Shown one piece after another: positions 1-4,721 of a stretch of DNA of 8,087 nucleotides. Every line of letters begins with the position of its first letter. Position 1 is the stretch's first letter. This DNA is from SLJN01 sp964505385 (GTDB lineage: Bacteria; Bacteroidota; Rhodothermia; Balneolales; Natronogracilivirgulaceae), in the NCBI GenBank assembly GCA_964505385.1, contig CAZDIA010000084.1, positions 1 through 8,087 on the forward strand. The letters are read 5' to 3'. A model generated the notes under the pieces. The model saw only the letters and a list, made by a program, of their open reading frames with translations. It ran no database searches and was not told the origin of the DNA. The position numbers and the translations under genes are program-made.

Positions 1-105
1 CACGAAGTGAGCTGGGATGCTTCTAATGCCGCCAGCGGTACGTATCTTTACCGGCTGGAGGTGGACGGACAGATTAAAACCAACACCATGACACTGGTGA
101 AGTAA
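1..105 (+). CDS. C-terminal end of a secreted protein with a type IX sorting-like domain (partial)
   Basis: Only the last 34 residues are inside the window; the frame is open from base 1 to a TAA at 103-105. The tail contains SGTYLYRLEVDG and ends TMTLVK. This is the usual end of a Bacteroidota-type C-terminal sorting domain: a Ser/Ala-Gly-x-Tyr-x-Tyr-Arg-Leu strand, a short turn, then a strand ending in a basic residue. Such domains direct proteins through the outer membrane by the type IX secretion system and are then cleaved off. The function of the missing N-terminal part cannot be judged. A FlgD-like Ig fold, which shares this strand pattern, is the alternative reading. A GC-rich hairpin follows 17 bases after the stop, so this gene probably ends its own transcript. 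Confidence 0.7.
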   Translation, partial: HEVSWDASNAASGTYLYRLEVDGQIKTNTMTLVK

Positions 106-122
106 TTGAGTTGAAATTTCCC

Positions 123-160
123 GCGCGGGAGTTGACATTGAGTCCATCTCCCGCGCTTTA
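123..160 (+). terminator. Hairpin terminator after the sorting-domain gene
   Basis: A perfect 9-bp stem, gcgcgggag (123-131) with ctcccgcgc (148-156), closes a 16-nt loop that can form a small internal gac/gtc helix. It is followed by a short tttat run. The stem is very GC-rich and starts 17 bases after the stop codon, as expected for an intrinsic terminator. The T-tract is short, so termination may be partial and some readthrough into the downstream peptide gene is possible. Confidence 0.55.
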
Positions 161-207
161 TCTCCAAAAGAGATACCATTCAGAAATTTGAAAAACGAGG
201 AAACATT

Positions 208-366
208 ATGAAAGATCAAAAAAACAATCCTGACCATCATGAAAAGGATATAAAAAAACAAAAGCGTAAATGGTTTAAGCCGGAAATTCTTGAAGAGGAT
301 TTCAGTAATACTAATGACCCTGATCCACCGACGCTTCCTGAACCCCCGGAACAAACCGGCAGTTAA
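208..366 (+). CDS. Candidate lasso-like RiPP precursor peptide (52 aa)
   Basis: This short gene has an ATG at 208 with GAGG at 197-200 (7-nt spacer) and a TAA at 364-366. The N-terminal part is charged and Lys-rich. Residues 22-35 read W-F-K-P-E-I-L-E-E-D-F-S-N-T. They match, with the same spacing, the lasso leader pattern W/Y-x2-P-x-I/L-x3-D-I/F-x2-T found in the paeninodin precursor, where Thr is at -2 of the cleavage site. Cleavage after Asn36 would release a 16-residue core, DPDPPTLPEPPEQTGS, rich in Pro and acidic residues. Its ninth residue is Glu45, the spacing of a lasso ring acceptor, but Asp is unusual as core residue 1. The last residue is Ser, the target of PadeK-type kinases. It lies directly upstream of the kinase and B2 protease genes on the same strand. 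The precursor role is inferred from leader pattern and context; cyclization is not supported because no cyclase gene is visible. Confidence 0.65.
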   Translation: MKDQKNNPDHHEKDIKKQKRKWFKPEILEEDFSNTNDPDPPTLPEPPEQTGS

Positions 367-521
367 TAACACCAATATAAACACAGGAATAAAACCTGAA
401 TAAATGGTAAATAAACGGGATTACCGAATCCGCCCTTACAGAACAAGCTTCAGGCGAAACCTTTGCGAGAGGTGATCCCTGCCATTATTTCAAAAAGCAA
501 ACCGGATTGTATCATACAAAA

Positions 522-1505
522 ATGAACTCCCCCGTATCCAGTATGACCGGTTATGCGGTTTACGGTAAACATGTTTCCAGTAATTATCCGCTTCCCTTGC
601 CGGCTGTGGGGAATTCCGCATCACCCGAAATCACCTTGTCCTTTGAAGGCGTGGTACCCAGGTACACCGATCCTTCCACCTTAACCACAGCCCGAACATG
701 GAAACAGACAGATGAAGGGTTCGAACTATGCTTTTACAACCGGGAGGGGCACACTATAGTTTTCAGGTATAACCAATCCGGTACCTACATCCGACTTTCT
801 CAAACGTGGCCGCAATGGTCCGATTCGTTATTCTCCATTCTGAACCCCGGTCTGGCGGCATCCCTCTTTCTTCAGGGCGAATATTTGTTACACGCTTCTT
901 CAATGGTGACCGGAGGCACTGCTTTTCTCATAGCGGGTGAAAGCGGAGCCGGTAAATCCTCGCTATCCGGAGCACTGGCCGCGGAAGGAGTGGCCACCCA
1001 CTCGGATGATATTGCTGTAATCGGAAAAGAAGATGACCGGCTGTTCGTACAGGCCGGGTACCCTCGCATCAAAATGCATCCGGAAACAGCACGTGTTGTC
1101 GGCCTGCCTGCCGAACAGATGATCCCGATTTCTTCCAGGGAGAACGAAGAGGGAGAGCGCTGGTTTAAATCGGAAGACCTGCCCGGCGGCAGCCACCCTC
1201 ATAAAGCTCCGCTCGGAGGGATATGCATCCTTAGTGAACGCAATCCGGAACTGAAAGAGCCGCATATTCAACAGCTATCTTCTGCAGCGGCTGCCATCGA
1301 ACTTGCCACCCACCGCTACGGCCGCGACTGGCTGGAATACCCCAACCGGCAGGTTCTTGAACATAGCGCACTACTCGCTGCATCCGTACCGGTGTACCGG
1401 CTGAATCTTCCGGATGATACTGAACTGTTGAAATCTTCAGCCCGTTCTGTAATGCGTGCCTGCATGCAACCCGCGACACCATCGGTTACCGCATCTTCAT
1501 CATGA
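522..1505 (+). CDS. HPr-kinase-like RiPP tailoring kinase (PadeK type)
   Basis: It is predicted to be a cytoplasmic ATP-dependent kinase related to the C-terminal domain of HPr kinase/phosphorylase. From ATG 522 it has 327 residues. A variable N-terminal half is followed by LLHASS (about 122-127), a clear Walker A loop GESGAGKSS (139-147, Lys145), an SDD motif (161-163) that matches the conserved acidic pair of the family, and GYPRIKMHPE (179-188). The CPxxT-like partner domains of true HprK and any HPr gene are absent. Homologues in lasso peptide clusters (PadeK of the paeninodin cluster) phosphorylate the side chain of the C-terminal Ser of the precursor; the upstream peptide ends in Ser, which fits. 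The stop overlaps the B2 start by 4 nt (ATGA), so the two are translationally coupled. The start is uncertain: an in-frame TTG at 507 would add five residues, and neither start has a good ribosome site, though AGAGGTGATC lies at 468-477. Confidence 0.8.
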   Translation: MNSPVSSMTGYAVYGKHVSSNYPLPLPAVGNSASPEITLSFEGVVPRYTDPSTLTTARTWKQTDEGFELCFYNREGHTIVFRYNQSGTYIRLSQTWPQWSDSLFSILNPGLAASLFLQGEYLLHASSMVTGGTAFLIAGESGAGKSSLSGALAAEGVATHSDDIAVIGKEDDRLFVQAGYPRIKMHPETARVVGLPAEQMIPISSRENEEGERWFKSEDLPGGSHPHKAPLGGICILSERNPELKEPHIQQLSSAAAAIELATHRYGRDWLEYPNRQVLEHSALLAASVPVYRLNLPDDTELLKSSARSVMRACMQPATPSVTASSS

Positions 1506-1987
1506 CACATCAACAGGTGATAAAAAGAAAACCCTCACTTATACGCCGGTTTTTAAGCAAGCCATCACATCAGCGGCGCCTCATCCTTGAAGCGCTTGTT
1601 ATCATGCCGCTCGTGACCACCGTCATCCGTTTCCTGCCCTTCCGCCTGCTGATGCGGTTGATAAAAGCGGAGGTGGTTCCCGTGAATGCTCCGGATGATC
1701 CTCATAAACAGGAAAGGGAAATACAAGATGAGGAACTCATTGAAGCTGTTGCGCGTACGGTGCGCTCGCTGAGCCGCCGGGTTCCGTGGGAGAGTAAATG
1801 TCTGGTACAAGCTTCGGTGGCCCGGATCATGCTCAACCGGCGCGGGATACCGAGTACGCTTTACCTCGGCGTTAATCAACACGAACTTCAAAACCTGCAA
1901 CCGCACGCCTGGCTTCGCGTAGGTGACCGAATTGTTCTGGGAGATCACGAACTCGACCGCTATGTGACCGTCTCACGTTTAGAGTGA
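1502..1987 (+). CDS. Lasso peptide biosynthesis B2-like leader peptidase (transglutaminase-like fold)
   Basis: This 161-residue protein matches the B2 half of lasso leader peptidases (Transglut_core3), cysteine proteases that remove the RiPP leader when it is presented by the B1/PqqD-like protein. The N-terminal ~60 residues are basic and hydrophobic, with a hydrophobic stretch at about 28-50. The catalytic region starts with VPWESKCLVQA (94-104, Cys100), continues with MLNRRGIPSTLYLGV (110-124), then PHAWLRV (134-140, His135) and VLGD (145-148, Asp148), giving a likely Cys-His-Asp triad. The length is normal for a stand-alone B2. It is coupled to the kinase gene by an ATGA overlap. Its partner B1 (PqqD-like) is not adjacent but about 2.3 kb away, beyond a repeat region and the opposite-strand nucleotidyltransferase gene, which is an unusual layout. 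Confidence 0.85.
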   Translation: MTHQQVIKRKPSLIRRFLSKPSHQRRLILEALVIMPLVTTVIRFLPFRLLMRLIKAEVVPVNAPDDPHKQEREIQDEELIEAVARTVRSLSRRVPWESKCLVQASVARIMLNRRGIPSTLYLGVNQHELQNLQPHAWLRVGDRIVLGDHELDRYVTVSRLE

Positions 1988-2028
1988 TCTTTATTTCCTT
2001 TTTGTCTAACCACAACGGGCACAAAGGA

Positions 2029-2089
2029 GGCGTCCCGAGGTTCTAATCCCACCTTTGGCGGCACTGTTGAGAAGGTGGTGAATAAGGCA
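2029..2089 (+). repeat. Hairpin-bearing direct repeat, copy A
   Basis: It aligns with 2147-2206 in the same direction at about 51 of 61 positions, with one gap. Inside it, ccacctt (2049-2055) and aaggtgg (2072-2078) form a 7-bp stem around a 16-nt loop. The shared parts include ggcrtc, ttcwaatccc and the long block gttgagaaggtgg. The function is unknown; it resembles a dispersed intergenic repeat family. Confidence 0.7.
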
Positions 2090-2123
2090 TCAAGGCACCG
2101 AGGCATCAAGGCACCAAGCAGAA
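2084..2123 (+). repeat. Octamer microsatellite, consensus AAGGCAYC
   Basis: Four 8-bp units in a row (aaggcatc, aaggcacc, gaggcatc, aaggcacc) are followed by a decayed fifth unit (aagcagaa). The array begins inside the right end of direct-repeat copy A. The period equals that of the array at 7553-7616 but the motif is different. Confidence 0.75.
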
Positions 2124-2146
2124 AGTTGTCATCAAACTCCCAAGCT

Positions 2147-2206
2147 GGCATCACGAGATTCAAATCCCGCCTTCGCAGCAATGTTGAGAAGGTGGCGAAT
2201 AAGGCA
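2147..2206 (+). repeat. Hairpin-bearing direct repeat, copy B
   Basis: This is the second copy of the repeat at 2029-2089. Its stem, ccgcctt (2167-2173) with aaggtgg (2189-2195), is kept: the central A-T pair of copy A is a G-T wobble here. Preservation of the stem despite substitution suggests that the repeat is maintained as a folded unit or was recently duplicated. Confidence 0.7.
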
Positions 2207-2223
2207 GAAATCACAGCCCCAAC

Positions 2224-2405
2224 TGTCATCCCGACCGGAATCGCGCCCGGATTCCAGTCACGGGCTTCGAGTAACTTCGCGATGAAGCGGAGGGATCTGT
2301 GTAGCAAGAAACCTGCTAAAACCTCAATTACTGCTATGGCATAATCCTTGCCATTGCAGACCCCTCCATTCCTCCCGACTGCGTCGGGATTCAGTCGGGG
2401 TGACA
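2224..2405. mobile_element. MITE-like inverted-repeat element (182 bp)
   Basis: The ends are tgtcatcccgac (2224-2235) and gtcggggtgaca (2394-2405), inverse complements with one mismatch in 12. Similarity continues inward: the left arm carries aagcggagggatctg near 2284-2298, and the reverse complement of the right arm carries aatggaggggtctgc. The right arm also has a perfect 6-bp hairpin, cccgac/gtcggg, at 2374-2388 with a tgc loop. No transposase is encoded, so if mobile it would be non-autonomous. A clear target duplication is not visible. A dispersed palindromic repeat of unknown mobility is the alternative. Confidence 0.55.
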
Positions 2406-2687
2406 AAAGGGGCTAATATCCCAACCCCATCTGTCACTGGCAACCTTCGGGAGACACTACGTTTTATTAAAAATGATTCTTTCGTTGTGTACGTGGTGTC
2501 TTCGTCGTGCTCGTGGTGGTGAAACTTCCTGCAGATGAGAAAAAATCTTTACTTACGGTAGGTACAAGTGCAATAAATAAAAATTGATAATTGCCTTCAA
2601 AAATCATGAGTAATTGAAAAAACCAACTCAGGATAAAGCGATTTATTCATTTATCATAAGAGACCGGCTGCAATGTAGACAACTACC

Positions 2688-4031
2688 TTAAGACTCATTA
2701 GTGATCCAGCTGTGCAGAGATTTTTTGCGGGATAAAATCCGCCCGAACTTGCGTCCGCCATACGGCATTTTGGCAAGAGCAAGCAAGTAGCGGGAACTGA
2801 TTCGTATCATCCTTGTAATATAGAATCCATAGATTTTGGGAGAAGTGCGGGGGACCTCATAGAGGTTGGCCATAGATTGCCTGGAGAGGAAAATATTAGT
2901 CCAAATGGATCTTATCTTGTGCCTGATACTGTTGCCTCTCGCCAGATCCACAATGGAGGATGGCACGGAAGCTGAAAGTTTCTTTTCAGTCAATACCTGG
3001 GAGGTTGCCGTTTCAACAATGTCATCAGAAAATTCTGAAGGTTTGAGGTCATCCAACACTTCATCAGGTACATCTGCGCCCAAAAAATTCTTTGATAAGA
3101 TAAGCGCCAGACATACGCCTCGTTGCCACTTGTTATCCTTTGCGATATCCACAACGGTATCCCAGTTCAAACCCTGATCAAAATGGGTGATCACTTGAGA
3201 GATATCACAGAACGGGCGCAGACCAAAAGAGAAATTGTGTTGATACGAGGTGTGCCAACAGAGATGGAGCAGCAGATCTTCCGGAGATAAAGCACGGCAC
3301 GGTTCGCCTGCAAAGTCCACAAGCTGAGATCGATCCCAAAGCGAATCGGGTTCAATAAAGCCGTAGCTGCCGGGTTTTACAATGTTCCAGTGGACTTCAA
3401 AAACCGCCACTTGTCTTTTGATCATAGGCGCAAGATGCGCTTTACTTTTAACCGCACTCGGGATATCCTGAGGAACTTCGCTGGTATATCCCAATTCCTT
3501 CAGAATATCATAGGCACGCTGCATGTGCTGCAATGGGATCAGAATGTCAATATCATTCATCTCCCGAAGCCCTCTGTTGGAGTAGACCGCCTCGGCAAGA
3601 TACATGCCTTTAAGAGGAATCAGAGGGATATCTTCAGTATTGAGCGCAGCAATAAGCTTGCGGAGTTCGCCGCTGAATCGGAGATTGTTAAATGCGACCT
3701 GTTTATTATAGCCGCTGAGGTTGTTAACAGCTTTCTGAGATACCGGAGGCAGTTCAATGTCGCCTAAACTCTCCTGAAACTGTGGCGCAACCCGGTGTTC
3801 TATGGCAAGTTCAACAAGACTCAGCCATTCATCGGCGGATAGTCGGTCAAGCTTTGACTGAAGTAAATAGTCCGGGTTCCGGTGCAGAGTCTGCAACAGA
3901 ATGCCCGAAAGGGAATTATCATCAAGGGAAGATATAGAAGCGGTAGCCTTCGAATTGGTCATATACGATAATCTGTAATACGAGATGTCGCTCTTATTCG
4001 GCCTGAATAAATTTGTTATATTGTAATACAT
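2688..4031 (-). CDS. Nucleotidyltransferase family protein (NTP_transf_5-like), RiPP-associated
   Basis: This 447-residue cytoplasmic protein belongs to the nucleotidyltransferase family of the DNA polymerase beta fold often found next to lasso-like genes. Conserved blocks are PLIPLKGMYLAEAVY (136-150, with the Lys-Gly pair), the metal-binding region RGLREMNDIDILIP (153-166, Asp160 and Asp162 as the D-x-D pair), FEVHWNI (211-217, a later conserved acidic/His-Trp block) and LSPEDLLLHLCWH (248-260). By analogy it would attach a nucleotide or phosphate to the peptide product or its phospho-Ser; the true substrate is unknown. It reads against its neighbours, divergent from the PqqD gene. The start at 4031 has no ribosome site and lies 2 bp from the end of a MITE-like element. 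Met24 (codon at 3960-3962) is an alternative start, and the 23 residues before it are Asn/Tyr-rich and poorly conserved-looking. Confidence 0.8.
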   Translation of the reverse strand: MYYNITNLFRPNKSDISYYRLSYMTNSKATASISSLDDNSLSGILLQTLHRNPDYLLQSKLDRLSADEWLSLVELAIEHRVAPQFQESLGDIELPPVSQKAVNNLSGYNKQVAFNNLRFSGELRKLIAALNTEDIPLIPLKGMYLAEAVYSNRGLREMNDIDILIPLQHMQRAYDILKELGYTSEVPQDIPSAVKSKAHLAPMIKRQVAVFEVHWNIVKPGSYGFIEPDSLWDRSQLVDFAGEPCRALSPEDLLLHLCWHTSYQHNFSFGLRPFCDISQVITHFDQGLNWDTVVDIAKDNKWQRGVCLALILSKNFLGADVPDEVLDDLKPSEFSDDIVETATSQVLTEKKLSASVPSSIVDLARGNSIRHKIRSIWTNIFLSRQSMANLYEVPRTSPKIYGFYITRMIRISSRYLLALAKMPYGGRKFGRILSRKKSLHSWITNES

Positions 4032-4032
4032 A

Positions 4033-4277
4033 ACTGTCCAAAACGATTTAGGAAAGTGAATAAAAAATTTCCAGTCTTGGCAACATTTATTCTTTATCTC
4101 GCAGATTTTCGCAGAGTTTGGCGCAGATTTCCGCAGATTATCTGCGAGACTCAGCGATTTAATCTGCGTAACTCTGCGAGAAAAAGATGAGAGGATTGAT
4201 TTATGATTTACAAACTAAACCCTCTTAAAGAAACAGAAACGAAAATTTTTGGTGATTTTTAAATTGTTTTGGACAGT
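4033..4277. mobile_element. MITE-like element with 18-bp terminal inverted repeats (245 bp)
   Basis: The left end, actgtccaaaacgattta (4033-4050), and the reverse complement of 4260-4277, actgtccaaaacaattta, agree at 17 of 18 positions. If the element proper starts at ctgtcc, both sides are flanked by taa (4031-4033 and 4277-4279), a possible 3-bp target duplication. It encodes no transposase and carries a large palindrome in its middle. It fills almost the whole gap between the divergent nucleotidyltransferase and PqqD genes, so it probably supplies or displaces their promoters. The parent transposase family cannot be named from this window. Confidence 0.65.
4097..4181. repeat. Palindromic cgcagat repeat inside the MITE-like element
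   Basis: Two 42-bp arms (4097-4138 and 4140-4181) are inverse complements at 31 of 42 positions around a single central t. The inner 7 bp (cgcagat/atctgcg) and outer 9 bp (tctcgcaga/tctgcgaga) are perfect. Each arm is itself built from cgcaga-type units spaced by about 10-13 bases. Transcribed from either strand it would fold into a long hairpin, which could act as a transcription stop or mRNA-stability element between the divergent genes. Similar cgcaga/tctgcg intergenic repeats are familiar from Bacteroidota-like genomes. Confidence 0.75.
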
Positions 4278-4321
4278 AATGATTGTAATATAGGCAATTT
4301 CAAAAAACGAAATTATTACTT

Positions 4322-4609
4322 ATGAAACTCTCTACCCGTGTAAAACGCACTGAAAAGGCACTTTCAACACCCGTTGCCGATGAGTTGGTTATGTTTGAGC
4401 CTGATTCGGGTAAATACTATGGACTCAATGAAATAGCCACCGCTATATGGGAAAAACTTGAAAAAGAAACTTCTGTTGAAGAACTGTGCAATGCTCTCAC
4501 AGTTGAATTTGACGTATCGGATGAACAGTGCCGGGAGGAGGCCATGGAGTTTTTAGCCAAATTACTTGAAAAGGGATTAGTTGAAGAAGTGCAAGATAAA
4601 GCAGAATAA
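4322..4609 (+). CDS. PqqD-like RiPP recognition element protein (lasso B1 type)
   Basis: This 95-residue protein has the PqqD fold: three beta strands followed by three helices. It binds the leader of a RiPP precursor in the groove between strand 3 and helix 3 and hands it to the processing enzymes. The signature FEPDSGKYYGLNEIATAIWE (25-44) is the central strand turn and first helix of the family; the C-terminal helices run through SVEELCNAL and EAMEFLAKLLEKGLVEEV. The length is typical for a stand-alone B1. Its likely ligand is the W-x2-P-x-I leader encoded at 208-366 and its partner the B2 peptidase at 1502-1987. It is transcribed away from the nucleotidyltransferase gene, just right of the MITE-like element, and sits 112 nt ahead of larC on the same strand. 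No Shine-Dalgarno sequence is evident. Confidence 0.85.
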   Translation: MKLSTRVKRTEKALSTPVADELVMFEPDSGKYYGLNEIATAIWEKLEKETSVEELCNALTVEFDVSDEQCREEAMEFLAKLLEKGLVEEVQDKAE

Positions 4610-4644
4610 AGTTGGTATTCCGCAGCAATAACTCCGGACAACTT
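4609..4644 (+). other. Possible bulged stem-loop after the PqqD gene
   Basis: The segments aagttg (4609-4614) and caactt (4639-4644), with tccg (4619-4622) and cgga (4635-4638) inside, can form a 10-bp stem with a 4-nt bulge and a 12-nt loop. It starts at the stop codon and is followed by A-rich, not T-rich, sequence, so it is a poor terminator. It may be an RNA-processing element or chance. Confidence 0.25.
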
Positions 4645-4721
4645 AAAAATTGATTAACACTCATAAGCTATTTTCAATGTAAATCCCTCCCCTGTCTGCG
4701 TCAAACCTTCAAATATTTTAA

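Larger units (their letters stand above)
1988..2687. other. Repeat-rich 700-bp intergenic region without a convincing gene
   Basis: Between the convergent ends of the B2 gene and the nucleotidyltransferase gene there is no open frame that resembles a known protein. From left to right it holds two copies of a hairpin-bearing direct repeat, an octamer microsatellite between them, a MITE-like inverted-repeat element (2224-2405), and a G/T-rich low-complexity stretch at about 2482-2524 made of degenerate cttcgtsgtg-like units. The last ~160 bases (2525-2687) are AT-rich and show nothing I can name. Open frames that cross the area on both strands consist of repeat sequence and are probably not translated. 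Confidence 0.75.

Noticed and set aside
132..137. TTGACA, a perfect -35 box, upstream of the precursor gene
   Set aside because: It lies in the loop of the terminator hairpin and no acceptable -10 box is found 16-18 bases downstream; Bacteroidota-type promoters also use different boxes.
2029..2060. tRNA-like T-arm string (ggttctaatccc)
   Set aside because: No acceptor stem, D-arm or anticodon arm can be built around it, and the second copy of the repeat diverges in ways that do not keep a tRNA fold.
2075..2344. 89-codon open frame on the plus strand through the same repeats
   Set aside because: It starts inside a hairpin repeat, runs through the microsatellite and the MITE-like element, and has Ser/Lys-rich content typical of translated repeat DNA.
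1960..2406. 148-codon open frame on the minus strand between the B2 and nucleotidyltransferase genes
   Set aside because: It is composed of the direct repeats and the inverted-repeat element, overlaps the end of the B2 gene and resembles no protein family I recognise; it is most likely a repeat artefact.
2482..2524. G/T-rich stretch of cttcgtsgtg-like units
   Set aside because: Units are too degenerate and irregular in spacing to call a tandem repeat; it is noted only as low-complexity DNA.
4097..4181. CRISPR-like impression from repeated cgcagat units
   Set aside because: Unit spacing is only about 10-13 bases and orientation inverts at the centre; there are no spacers of uniform length and no cas genes, so it is a palindromic repeat.
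4203..4262. 19-codon open frame (MIYKLNPLKETETKIFGDF) with AGAGGA 7 nt upstream
   Set aside because: It has a good ribosome site but lies wholly inside the MITE-like element and ends in its terminal inverted repeat; no leader motif like that at 208-366 is present. Chance is more likely than a second precursor.
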